From positions 434,501 through 498,500 of the forward strand of contig NZ_JAKFGM010000002.1 of assembly GCF_021502585.1 (NCBI RefSeq): a DNA stretch of 64,000 nt, written 5' to 3'. Below the pieces are notes generated by a model. The model did not search any database and had not been told where the DNA came from. It saw nothing but the letters and a program-made list of their open reading frames with translations. Positions 8,256-16,580 of this stretch are shown here, piece by piece (positions within the stretch are counted from its first letter, which is position 1; each line of letters begins with the position of its first letter). The translations under genes were made by a program, and so were the position numbers. Source of the DNA: Sphingomonas cremea. GTDB lineage: Bacteria; Pseudomonadota; Alphaproteobacteria; Sphingomonadales; Sphingomonadaceae.

Positions 8256-9545
8256 CTAAATTGGGGCCGCTTCGGGCTCTTTGGCCGGTTTTATCGAGGA
8301 CCGGGCGGCGGGCCCGGTTTCGCGCAGGATCAGGGTCAGGACGATGGCCAGCGCGACGCCGTAAAGCAGCGGCGTGAAAGTCGCCTGGTAATGGGCAATG
8401 CCGCGCTCGCCGCCTTCGCTCGCTTTCATAAGCGAGGCGGCGAAAATCGGACCGCAAAGCGCCGTCAATGAGAAGTTGAGGAAGTTGATAACGCCGGTCG
8501 CCGTGCCACTATGTTCCGGTCGATTGGCTTCCTTGATCACCGTGTACGGGATCATCGCCGCGCCGGACGCGATGCCGGCCAACAAGGCCAGGCTATAGGG
8601 CGGGAACAGGCCGGGCGGGGCGAACAGGATGAGCGCGAGGGAGCCAAGCAGGATTAAGCTAGCGCCGATGATGACCGGCTTGCGGCGGCCGATGCGATCG
8701 GTCAGCCAGCCGAGCAAGGGGCAGCCGATGATCCAGCCGAACGGCACGGCGGCCGAGCGCAAAACGGCAACGGAATAGGGAAGGTCGTGCGCTTCCTGCA
8801 GGTAGCGCACACCCCAGACCATATCGAAGATGGTGGTCGGGATGAACAGCAGGCCTGCTACCAATCCGCACAAAATCGACTGCGGATTGATGAACACTGT
8901 GCCCATGGCCCGGAACGCGGGGCCTAGGCCGGCGCGTTGCGGCGCATTTCCGACCGGCGCTTCCCGCTTCGGGATGAGCAGGAAGAGAAGCGCGGCAATG
9001 GGAATGCCGATAAGGCCCATGACCAGCCAAAACTGGTCCCACCTGACGCCGGATGAGATGAGCGGACCGACGACGAACTGTCCGGCCGAGCCGCCGGCCA
9101 TCCCGAACATCTGGGTCAGGCCGACCAGGAGCGCGGCGCGCGATGCGGGCATGAAGGTAGTCACGAGGTAGATCGCGCCGATCAACGCGAACACGCCGCC
9201 CGCACCCTGGATGAACCGGCCGACGCTGCCCAAGGTGGGATCGCCGGTCGAAAACAGGATCGCACCGATGGCAACGGAGGCCGCGCCGAGCGGCACCACT
9301 TTGCGCGGGCCAAGTTGGTCCATGGCCACGCCCGCCACCAGGCTGAACGGCGCATAGCCATAGTAAAACAGGCCGACGAGCGAAGCGACGCCGGCGGCGC
9401 TCAATCCGAACGCCGTCGATAGCTCCGGCACCATGACCGCCGGGGCCGAGCGCATCGAATATTGGTAGAAATAGAAAATGGCGGTCAGGAGCCAGGCGGC
9501 AGCAACTGCCGCCGTTACTACTGACCGCTGCTTCGGCCCGCTCAC
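8256..9545 (-). CDS. MFS transporter (organic-acid/sugar-phosphate type)
   Basis: A 429-residue major facilitator with about 12 hydrophobic segments, an MFS loop 2-3 motif (Asp-Gln-Leu-Gly-Pro-Arg-Lys) and its second-half repeat (Asp-Arg-Ile-Gly-Arg-Arg-Lys). Segment 1 carries Tyr-Gln-Tyr-Ser-Met-Arg-Ser-Ala-Pro, as in carriers annotated as nitrate/sugar-phosphate/oxalate-formate type. It lies 6 bases after the serine dehydratase stop and 18 bases before pflB, so it is probably co-expressed with both. Plausible cargo is formate, pyruvate or serine-derived acid, but sequence alone does not settle it. Confidence 0.85.
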   Translation of the reverse strand: MSGPKQRSVVTAAVAAAWLLTAIFYFYQYSMRSAPAVMVPELSTAFGLSAAGVASLVGLFYYGYAPFSLVAGVAMDQLGPRKVVPLGAASVAIGAILFSTGDPTLGSVGRFIQGAGGVFALIGAIYLVTTFMPASRAALLVGLTQMFGMAGGSAGQFVVGPLISSGVRWDQFWLVMGLIGIPIAALLFLLIPKREAPVGNAPQRAGLGPAFRAMGTVFINPQSILCGLVAGLLFIPTTIFDMVWGVRYLQEAHDLPYSVAVLRSAAVPFGWIIGCPLLGWLTDRIGRRKPVIIGASLILLGSLALILFAPPGLFPPYSLALLAGIASGAAMIPYTVIKEANRPEHSGTATGVINFLNFSLTALCGPIFAASLMKASEGGERGIAHYQATFTPLLYGVALAIVLTLILRETGPAARSSIKPAKEPEAAPI

Positions 9546-9551
9546 TGATCG

Positions 9552-11144
9552 TCAACAGAGCGTCAGGGACACGGCAAGGCCGCCTTCCGACGTCTCCTTG
9601 TACTTGGAATTCATCTCTTTGGCTGTAATCGCCAAGGCTTGCACGGTGGAGTCGAAGTCGACACGCCGATTGGCCGGGATCTCATCCTTGGCGATGAGAA
9701 AGCCAGTCCAAGACTTGACGGCCCCAAACGCGCAGCGCTCGATGCAAGGAATCTGGACGAATCCGGCAACGGGATCGCAGGTCATCCCGAGATGATGCTC
9801 AAGCGCGCCCTCCGCCCCGTTTGCAGCGATCTGCGGAGCTGCGTCGAGCGCCTGTGCGATCATCGCCGCGCCCATCGCCGAGGCAACGCCGATCTCTGCC
9901 TGGCAGCCCCCCTCGGCCGCCGCGAGGGTCGCGTGGTGCTTGCACAGATAGCCGACGACAGCTGCGGCAAGCAGGCCTTCGCGCAGTTTCTGGTCGGAAA
10001 CCTTCGCGCCGGCCGCGTCGAGGGAAAAGAGAACCGCGGGCATCACTCCCGCCGAACCGCCGGTGGGCGCAGTGATGACCAGATGGCCGCGCGCATTTTC
10101 CTCGGAACCCGCGAGCGCGGCCGCGGACACGATACCGATGGCTTTCCGGGCAGGTAGCTGCTCAGCCATGGCGCTCCGGTAGACATCCCCTGCCTTTGTC
10201 TTGAGCTTGATGGGCCCAGGCAAGGTCGACGTCGGCGCCGCGAGGCCCGTCTTTACCGTGGCGCGCATTGCGCCGATGATCTTGTCGAGAAAGGCGTTGA
10301 TCTCTGCCTCGCTGCGGCCAGAAATCGACGTCTCGTTGGCCATGGCGAGCTGGGCGATCGAAATATTGTCACGCTTCGTGAAAGCGATGACTTCCGCCAT
10401 GGATTGATACGGATATTTGGGCGGATTTTTCTTTGGCGGCGTATAGCCCTTCCACTCGATGAAGCCGCCGCCGACGGAATAATATTCCTGTTCCAGCAAC
10501 ACTTTGTCGCCAGCCATAAGCATGCAGGTCATGGTGTTGGCGTGCGGGAAGTCGCCCTTGGTTGCATCATAGATGATGTCGGCCAGGGACGAATTGATTG
10601 TTTTGGTTCCCAGCTTGACGGGGTAGGTCTTGTTCGGCTCGGCCTGCATCTTGTCGAGAACGGCAACCGGATCGATCGTCGCAGGCTCATATCCGATTAG
10701 GCCAGCCAGCGCTGCCCGCTCCGTGCCGTGGCCTTTGCCCGTGGCACTGAGGCTACCGTATAGATGAACCTTGAGCGCCGTGGCCTGGTCGAGCTGCGCC
10801 TGAGGCAATTTGATCGCCCGCTGGTAGAAGTCGTAGGTGATCCGCATCGGGCCGATCGTGTGGGACGACGACGGTCCCGGACCGACCTTGTAGAACTCGT
10901 CGACGAGGGTCATCACCGGGCCCTTGGATTGCTTCACCACGTTCAAGTTCGGATCGAGCTTGACCGGCTGAGCATTGGCCGGCGCCTGGGCGAACAGCGG
11001 ATTGACCTGGCCGCCAAGCAGACCGATCGCCGTTGCCATGGCGCTGCGCACCATGAAGGTTCGGCGGTCTGAGCCGGGCTGGGGTTCGGTGAAATCAAGC
11101 GCCGGAATGGCGGAGTGGGTGCTCGTGGGATCGTTCATGTCCAT
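9552..11144 (-). CDS. sdaA: L-serine ammonia-lyase, iron-sulfur type, with N-terminal Tat-like signal
   Basis: A 530-residue single-chain serine dehydratase (serine to pyruvate and ammonia). The beta domain starts at Met78 with Val-Gly-Pro-Gly-Pro-Ser-Ser-Ser-His-Thr, and the alpha domain supplies the Fe-S cysteines (Cys414, Cys456, and Cys467/Cys471). The first 77 residues are not part of the normal enzyme: they contain Ser-Asp-Arg-Arg-Thr-Phe-Met (Arg27-Arg28), a hydrophobic stretch (31-45) and an Ala-Gln-Ala site (52-54), the pattern of a twin-arginine export signal. Exporting the enzyme would be unusual. A Shine-Dalgarno GAGG precedes the ATG at 11144, so the extension appears to be translated. 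It lies between acetate kinase and the MFS gene. Confidence 0.9.
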   Translation of the reverse strand: MDMNDPTSTHSAIPALDFTEPQPGSDRRTFMVRSAMATAIGLLGGQVNPLFAQAPANAQPVKLDPNLNVVKQSKGPVMTLVDEFYKVGPGPSSSHTIGPMRITYDFYQRAIKLPQAQLDQATALKVHLYGSLSATGKGHGTERAALAGLIGYEPATIDPVAVLDKMQAEPNKTYPVKLGTKTINSSLADIIYDATKGDFPHANTMTCMLMAGDKVLLEQEYYSVGGGFIEWKGYTPPKKNPPKYPYQSMAEVIAFTKRDNISIAQLAMANETSISGRSEAEINAFLDKIIGAMRATVKTGLAAPTSTLPGPIKLKTKAGDVYRSAMAEQLPARKAIGIVSAAALAGSEENARGHLVITAPTGGSAGVMPAVLFSLDAAGAKVSDQKLREGLLAAAVVGYLCKHHATLAAAEGGCQAEIGVASAMGAAMIAQALDAAPQIAANGAEGALEHHLGMTCDPVAGFVQIPCIERCAFGAVKSWTGFLIAKDEIPANRRVDFDSTVQALAITAKEMNSKYKETSEGGLAVSLTLC

Positions 11145-11237
11145 CGTTCCATTCCTCTTTTAGAGCGCACGACATTTTTGGCCGAGCCGCAGTCCGCCGA
11201 TCGGATCAGGTGAACTGACTGATCTTCGGACCGCTTC

Positions 11238-11253
11238 TTCACAATAAGGTGAA
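11238..11253. promoter_or_regulatory. Inverted repeat, candidate operator upstream of serine dehydratase
   Basis: A perfect 5-bp inverted repeat TTCAC-N6-GTGAA lies about 95 bp upstream of the serine dehydratase start and 26 bp downstream of the ackA stop, in the only sizeable gap (134 bp) of the fermentation cluster. The spacing resembles sites of Crp/Fnr-type dimers, but the arms do not match the consensus TGTGA or TTGAT. Evidence is symmetry and location only. Confidence 0.3.
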
Positions 11254-11278
11254 ATCCCTATGCTATTGGCTCCCAAGT

Positions 11279-12508
11279 CTAATTTGGGGCGCTGGCAACA
11301 TCCGATTGCGCCGGTCTGGCCTTGTCGGTCCCTGCCAATCCAAGCACCTCGGCTGTGTGCCGGGCGACCATGCTTTCCTCGTCCGTCCGGATTACCCAGA
11401 CCGGCAAGCTGCCCTCATCGATACTGATCAGTCCCTCACCCATCTGATTGCGCATTTCGTCGAGTTCCACGCCGAGCCAGCTGCAACCCCTTGCGACGGC
11501 CGACCTGGTGGCGGCATCGCGCTCTCCAATGCCGCCGGTGAACACCAGCGCGTCGATCCCGCTCATTGCCGCAACCAGCGAACCGATTTCACGCACGATG
11601 CGATAGACAAACAAGTCGATTGCCTGCGCCGCCGAGGAATCATTGGAGGCTCTCAATGAGCGCATGTCCGAAGAGATTCCGGAGACGCCGAGCAGCCCCG
11701 ATCGCTTATAGATCAGGTCTTCAATGTCTCGCGGGCCCATCCCGCGCTCGTCCATCAAATAGATCAGCACGCCGGGATCGATGTTCCCGCAGCGGGTGCC
11801 CATCATCAGGCCGTCGACCGCGGTGAATCCCATCGTTGTGGCCATGCTGCGGCCCGCCCGCATGGCACACATGCTCGCACCATTGCCGAGATGCGCGATC
11901 AATACGCGCGCATCCCCTAGTCCAGGGGCAAGCTCGCGCAGGCGCTGCGACACAAATTCATAGGATAAGCCATGGAAGCCATAGCGCCGGACGCCCGATT
12001 GCGTGATTTCGCGAGGTAGCGCGAAAAGCTGGGCAAGCTCCGGCTGGTTGCGGTGGAACGCCGTGTCAAAACAGGCGACCTGGGGCATGTGCGGCGCCGC
12101 TTCGGCTATGGCCTCAATCGCTGCAAGGTTATGCGGTTGATGCAGCGGAGCCAGCGGGCAAAGTGCGCGCAGCTTGCCGATGATCTCATCGTCAATCCGT
12201 ATTGGCGCTGCAAAGTCGGTGCCGCCATGTACGACGCGATGGCCCACGGCCGCGACGGGAGTTCCGCGCAACAGTTGAATGGCCTGTTCGAAAATTACGC
12301 TCGTAGCTTTGCGGTGGTCAAATCCCTCTGCCGGCCACTGCTCGTCCGCGACTGCGTTTCCACCCAGATCGGATATGCTCAGATGCGGGGCGCTGCCGAT
12401 GCGCTCTACCTGGCCCCTGAACGCGGCCGGCTGGTTCGCGCCTGCCGTATAAAGGGCGAACTTGATGCTCGACGATCCCGCATTGATGACTGCAATGGGC
12501 TCTGCCAT
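11279..12508 (-). CDS. ackA: Acetate kinase
   Basis: A 409-residue ASKHA-fold kinase with the acetate kinase signatures Asn-Ala-Gly-Ser-Ser-Ser-Ile-Lys (residues 9-16), His-Arg-Val-Val-His-Gly-Gly, Phe-Asp-Thr-Ala-Phe-His, Arg-Tyr-Gly-Phe-His-Gly and His-Leu-Gly-Asn-Gly-Ala-Ser. It interconverts acetyl phosphate + ADP and acetate + ATP. Eleven bases separate it from the phosphate acyltransferase gene upstream, the usual partner. In this cluster it would be the ATP-yielding last step from pyruvate through PflB and the acyltransferase. Confidence 0.96.
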   Translation of the reverse strand: MAEPIAVINAGSSSIKFALYTAGANQPAAFRGQVERIGSAPHLSISDLGGNAVADEQWPAEGFDHRKATSVIFEQAIQLLRGTPVAAVGHRVVHGGTDFAAPIRIDDEIIGKLRALCPLAPLHQPHNLAAIEAIAEAAPHMPQVACFDTAFHRNQPELAQLFALPREITQSGVRRYGFHGLSYEFVSQRLRELAPGLGDARVLIAHLGNGASMCAMRAGRSMATTMGFTAVDGLMMGTRCGNIDPGVLIYLMDERGMGPRDIEDLIYKRSGLLGVSGISSDMRSLRASNDSSAAQAIDLFVYRIVREIGSLVAAMSGIDALVFTGGIGERDAATRSAVARGCSWLGVELDEMRNQMGEGLISIDEGSLPVWVIRTDEESMVARHTAEVLGLAGTDKARPAQSDVASAPN

Positions 12509-12519
12509 CGTCGATCCTT

Positions 12520-13479
12520 CTATTGGATTGCCGCGGTCGGACTTTCGCGCCGCGCCGCGGCGACAAGCAGTGCGATCGCGCAGGAGGCGAGCCGGGTCAG
12601 CAATGCATCGGCCCTGCTGGTGAGGATGATCGGAACCCGCGCGCCAAGCACGATCCCGGCAGCATCCGCTCCGGCGAGGAACGAAAGGCTTTTCGCAAGC
12701 ATATTGCCCGCTTCGAGATCGGGCACGACGAGCACGTTGGCACGGCCTGCAACGGGCGAGACGATTTTCTTGATGGCGGCGGCTTCTGGGCTGATTGCGT
12801 TATCCAGAGCTAACGGCCCATCGAGGACTGCCCCTACAATTTGGCCGCGATCGGCCATTTTGCAGAGCGCCGCGGCCTCCAACGTGGATAGTACCTTCGG
12901 ATTGACGGTCTCCATGGCGCTGAGAATCGCAACACGGACATCCGTCACGCCGAGAGCATGCGCGAGGTCGATCGCATTTTGAACGATGTGGACCTTATCT
13001 TCCAGCGTGGGCGCGATGTTCACCGCGGCATCGGTGATGATCAGCGCATCCTCATGATCCGGGACGTCCATGATGAAGCAGTGGCTAATCCGCCGGGCGG
13101 TCCGAAGCCCGGTTTCTCGCGCCACGACCGCCGCCATCAGCTCGTCAGTGTGAAGGCTGCCTTTCATTAAGGCTTCGGCGCGCCCCGCCCGAACGAGCGC
13201 GACGGCTTTGGCCGCGGAGTCGTTGCTGTGAGCTGCATCGACGATTTCGAATTCGCCAATATCGAAGCCTGCTGCCGCTTCCCGGATCCGGGCTTCGGGG
13301 CCGACCAGGATCGGCACGATGAGCTTGAGGCGCGATGCCTCTACAGCACTTTCAATTGCGACCTTATCGCATGGGTGCACGATGGCGGTTGGAGCAGGTG
13401 GAAGGCGCTGGGCCCGTTCAACAAGGCGCCGGAATTTCACATGATCTTGGCGGCTGTGATCAATCGGCGCATCCGACAT
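12520..13479 (-). CDS. Phosphate acetyl/butyryltransferase family enzyme
   Basis: A 319-residue PTA_PTB family protein: Leu-Met-Lys-Gly-Ser-Leu-His-Thr-Asp in the middle, Ile-Ile-Thr-Asp-Ala-Ala-Val-Asn, and a C-terminal Asp-Leu-Glu-Ala-Gly-Asn-Met-Leu-Ala-Lys. This shorter type lacks the DRTGG regulatory domain and is often annotated as bifunctional enoyl-CoA hydratase/phosphate acetyltransferase, although no hydratase (MaoC) domain is present here. With ackA next door, acetyl-CoA to acetyl phosphate is the likely reaction. The ATG at 13479 follows an AAGGAA ribosome site; an earlier in-frame start at 13524 adds 15 residues. Confidence 0.88.
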   Translation of the reverse strand: MSDAPIDHSRQDHVKFRRLVERAQRLPPAPTAIVHPCDKVAIESAVEASRLKLIVPILVGPEARIREAAAGFDIGEFEIVDAAHSNDSAAKAVALVRAGRAEALMKGSLHTDELMAAVVARETGLRTARRISHCFIMDVPDHEDALIITDAAVNIAPTLEDKVHIVQNAIDLAHALGVTDVRVAILSAMETVNPKVLSTLEAAALCKMADRGQIVGAVLDGPLALDNAISPEAAAIKKIVSPVAGRANVLVVPDLEAGNMLAKSLSFLAGADAAGIVLGARVPIILTSRADALLTRLASCAIALLVAAARRESPTAAIQ

Positions 13480-13539
13480 CGTCAATTCCTTGCTTTCCAA
13501 GGGGAAAATCCTTCGCTGATGCACCCGAGCAAGGTTGGG

Positions 13540-14970
13540 TCAGTCCCAGATATCCTTGCTCGAGAAGTTGAACTTGAAGCTGGTTTGCAGCCGGAGGTCG
13601 GTGCCCTTGTCGCCGTCGTTGTCGGTTCGCCTGCCCCACAAAAGTTCGATGCCGGTCATGATGCGGTCGGCCGGAGTCCACAGCAGGTTGCCGGAGGCAT
13701 ATTCGCCTTTATGGAAGGCGGACGGGTCCTGGAAATTGGTGTTGTCCACCTTGGTGAAGCTGTAGCCCAGTGCCGAACTGAGCTGCTTGCTCCACTGAAG
13801 ATCGACATAGGCGGTGATGCCTAGCAGTTTGACCGCCTCGGCCTTCGGCACGAGCGTGATGGTTCCGGGGCCCGGGACCACCGAAATCGATGGCGCCAGG
13901 TCCATGCCGCCATCGTTCATGTAGGTGGCGATGCCCCTGCCGTAGACAGCGCCAAGCCGGAAAGTTGCCAGCGAGGCGTTGAGGCTGGTGCCCAGGTTGA
14001 CACCCCATCCGGTCTGGCTGCCCTTGGGATCGTTATCGGGCGTGTCGACAGTGTCGTAGCCGACCTTGCGCAGGATGCCTGAAAGCTGGACGTGGCCCCA
14101 TTTGCCCGCATAGCGAACCTGGGCGGTCAGGTCGGGCAGCTCTTCGTTGCTGCGAATGTTCGATGCCAGTTCTTCGTCGATCAGGCGGAGGTTGCCGGAA
14201 TCGATGTCGTGAGTGGCATGTTCAAGCGCGACCGCCGCTTTCCATCCATTCCGATCGAGGAACGTAAAGCGGATTTGGGGCGTGCGCAGAAACACCATTC
14301 CGGTCGGGCCCCAATAGTCGATCACGTTCGGGAACAGGTCGCCGTCCATGAACACGCTGTTGGTCTGGCCAACGAGGATCGGGCCCCAGCTGGCATAGAC
14401 GTGTCGAAAGCGGATCGTGGTCTGCCCGGCGTCGTCGCCTGTACCGTACAGGTCGAATTCGATCTTTGCCTCATAGGGCTTGCCGGAGATCATGCCGCTG
14501 GACTTGGCGCCAAGCCGCGACTGGCGGACGCTGAAGATTGTCTGGCCATTGCTCCCAAACTCGCCGCTCGTCGTCGGCACACGTGATGGCCGGAGCGTCG
14601 CGGCCCAGTCGGGATTGACCCGGTCGAAGTCCTGGATCGCGTCGAGCTGGACGAAGCCGTAGAGTTCGAGATTATTGTCGCCGAGAAGCTTGTGATGCTC
14701 CGGCGCTTCAGGGGTATATTGTACCTGTGTCGAGCGCGCCTCTAGGGCCTGGACCCGTTCGCGTAGCGCCTGAACTTCTTGCAGCAATTGAACCTGCTGC
14801 TCTGGTGTCAGCCCTGCAGCGGGAGCCTGGGCCGCGCTGCTCGCTGCTGCGGCAGATGTCGTTGTCGCCGACCCCGGCGTCGTCGTTGAAGGCGGGGATG
14901 AATCGTCGCTGGCGGCCCAGGCGGGCGATGCGATCAGCAATGCGGACGTCACCAGCAGTCGCTTGTACAT
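13540..14970 (-). CDS. DcaP-like trimeric outer-membrane porin
   Basis: A 476-residue protein with a cleavable signal peptide (Met-Tyr-Lys-Arg... ending Ala-Trp-Ala-Ala near residue 20), a Ser/Thr/Ala-rich linker, a short coiled coil (Leu-Leu-Gln-Glu-Val-Gln-Ala-Leu-Arg-Glu-Arg-Val, about residues 60-80), then a beta-barrel rich in alternating aromatic strands and ending in Phe-Lys-Phe-Asn-Phe-Ser. This is the DcaP layout; characterised members conduct dicarboxylates and similar anions. It heads the acyltransferase-ackA cluster on the same strand, suggesting uptake or release of organic acids. Confidence 0.85.
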   Translation of the reverse strand: MYKRLLVTSALLIASPAWAASDDSSPPSTTTPGSATTTSAAAASSAAQAPAAGLTPEQQVQLLQEVQALRERVQALEARSTQVQYTPEAPEHHKLLGDNNLELYGFVQLDAIQDFDRVNPDWAATLRPSRVPTTSGEFGSNGQTIFSVRQSRLGAKSSGMISGKPYEAKIEFDLYGTGDDAGQTTIRFRHVYASWGPILVGQTNSVFMDGDLFPNVIDYWGPTGMVFLRTPQIRFTFLDRNGWKAAVALEHATHDIDSGNLRLIDEELASNIRSNEELPDLTAQVRYAGKWGHVQLSGILRKVGYDTVDTPDNDPKGSQTGWGVNLGTSLNASLATFRLGAVYGRGIATYMNDGGMDLAPSISVVPGPGTITLVPKAEAVKLLGITAYVDLQWSKQLSSALGYSFTKVDNTNFQDPSAFHKGEYASGNLLWTPADRIMTGIELLWGRRTDNDGDKGTDLRLQTSFKFNFSSKDIWD

Positions 14971-15272
14971 GATCGCCCCCTTCGGTTTTTGGGTAGGCTA
15001 CGCCACGCAATCCGGGGGGATGAGGCTATCGGGCTCGGCCCTAATGGTAACTCCGGCAAACACCTGACTACCGCTAGGGGAATCCCTGATTTCCTGCTGA
15101 CTTGAGGAGTTACTCTTAGGTAGCATGCTTTCTTGTTCGAGCTCGCGGCCCCGAAATATACGTATATCCCCGAGGATTCCTGACTCCCGCTTCGCTATTT
15201 CCCCAACTCGGCCGCAAGATTTCAAAATGATCGCGTCCCCTGTAGGGCGCAGATTGAAATGAGATCTTGCCA
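14971..15272. other. 302-bp intergenic region with divergent promoters
   Basis: This gap separates the porin gene (leftward) from the nucleotide-sugar dehydrogenase (rightward). It contains no convincing ORF or RNA gene. The only distinct signal is the AT-rich palindrome at 15156-15167 in otherwise G+C-rich DNA. The regulatory region for the fermentation island probably lies here, but I could not assign -35/-10 boxes with confidence. Confidence 0.6.
15156..15167. promoter_or_regulatory. 12-bp AT-rich perfect palindrome
   Basis: ATATACGTATAT is a perfect dyad in the middle of the 302-bp divergent intergenic region, about 190 bp upstream of the porin start and 105 bp upstream of the nucleotide-sugar dehydrogenase. 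It could be an operator half shared by both promoters. I do not recognise it as a known regulator site. Confidence 0.3.
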
Positions 15273-16553
15273 ATGAGCGTCGAAAATATTGCTGTGATCG
15301 GACTGGGCTATGTCGGACTTCCGCTTGCGGTCGCGCTTTCCAAGAAGGCGGATGTCGTCGGTTTCGATATCGATGCCAAGCGTGTCGCGGAGCTTGAACG
15401 CGGGCTCGATAATACCAACGAAGTTCCGCCGTCCGAGCTGCAGCGCAACTCTCTCAAAATCACGGCAGATTCTGCCATGCTTGCCAACCGGACCATCTAT
15501 ATCGTCACGGTTCCAACCCCGATCGATGAGGCCAACCGGCCTGATTTCACGGCGATGCTCAAGGCCTGCGAGCTGGTCGGCGGGGTACTGACACCGGGCG
15601 CCGTCGTCGTCTTTGAAAGCACCGTCTACCCGGGAGTCACCGAGGATATTTGCGGCCCAGCCCTGGAAAAGGCATCCGGCCTGAGGTGCGGAACCGACTT
15701 CACCCTGGGGTACAGTCCGGAACGGATCAATCCTGGCGATAAGCAGCATTCGCTAGACAAAATCATCAAGGTGGTTGCGGGGCAGGATGCAAAGACCCTC
15801 GACCGCCTGTCGGAGCTGTATGGCGAAGTCACCGAAGCCGGCATTCACAAGGCCCCGTCGATCAAGGTCGCCGAGACGGCCAAGGTGCTGGAAAACACGC
15901 AGCGAGACGTGAACATCGCGCTGATGAACGAAGTGTCGAAGATCTGCGACCTGGTCGGCATCCGTTCAAGCGACGTGCTGGCGGCGGCAGGGACCAAGTG
16001 GAACTTCCTAAAATTCCAGCCGGGCCTCGTCGGCGGCCACTGCATCGGTGTCGACCCCTATTATCTGACGGCGAAGGCGCAGGAGCTCGGCTATCATCCA
16101 GAAGTCATCTTGTCGGGACGACGGGTTAACGACAGCATGGGGCCTTACGTTGCACAGCGGCTGATCAAGCTTCTGTCGCGCCATGACCAACCCCTCAAAA
16201 ATCTTCGCGTCGGAATTCTCGGCTTCACCTTCAAGGAAAATGTGCCGGACATCCGCAATTCGAAGGTCGTCGACATTTATGCCGAACTGGCATCATTCGG
16301 CCTGAAGCCGCTGGTCCATGATCCGATGGCCGATCCCAAGGATGTGAAGAGGGAATATGGCATCCAACTGTCGCCGATGGAGGAGCTTCGGGAACTTCAC
16401 GCGCTGATCCTGGCCGTCCCCCACTCGGCCTATGACATGCTTGATGGCGGTTCGGTCAGCGGGATGCTGGCCCTCAACGGCATTTTCGTGGACGTGAAAT
16501 CGCGCCTGCGGCCCGAGGCGATGCGTGAGGACATCCTTTATTGGAGCCTTTGA
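15273..16553 (+). CDS. Nucleotide sugar dehydrogenase (TviB/WbpA-type, UDP-N-acetylhexosamine)
   Basis: A 426-residue UDP-glucose/GDP-mannose dehydrogenase family enzyme with Rossmann motif Gly-Leu-Gly-Tyr-Val-Gly-Leu-Pro (10-17) and catalytic Cys257 in Gly-Gly-His-Cys-Ile-Gly-Val-Asp-Pro-Tyr. The Glu-Asn-Thr-Gln-Arg-Asp-Val-Asn-Ile-Ala segment is characteristic of the VipA/TviB/WbpO branch that oxidises UDP-GlcNAc or UDP-GalNAc to uronic acids for capsule or O-antigen. The ATG at 15273 is preferred over TTG at 15267. It stands alone, with no epimerase or glycosyltransferase adjacent, so substrate is inferred from subfamily only. Confidence 0.88.
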   Translation: MSVENIAVIGLGYVGLPLAVALSKKADVVGFDIDAKRVAELERGLDNTNEVPPSELQRNSLKITADSAMLANRTIYIVTVPTPIDEANRPDFTAMLKACELVGGVLTPGAVVVFESTVYPGVTEDICGPALEKASGLRCGTDFTLGYSPERINPGDKQHSLDKIIKVVAGQDAKTLDRLSELYGEVTEAGIHKAPSIKVAETAKVLENTQRDVNIALMNEVSKICDLVGIRSSDVLAAAGTKWNFLKFQPGLVGGHCIGVDPYYLTAKAQELGYHPEVILSGRRVNDSMGPYVAQRLIKLLSRHDQPLKNLRVGILGFTFKENVPDIRNSKVVDIYAELASFGLKPLVHDPMADPKDVKREYGIQLSPMEELRELHALILAVPHSAYDMLDGGSVSGMLALNGIFVDVKSRLRPEAMREDILYWSL

Positions 16554-16580
16554 CCGAATGCGATGACGGTCGTCCGCCGT

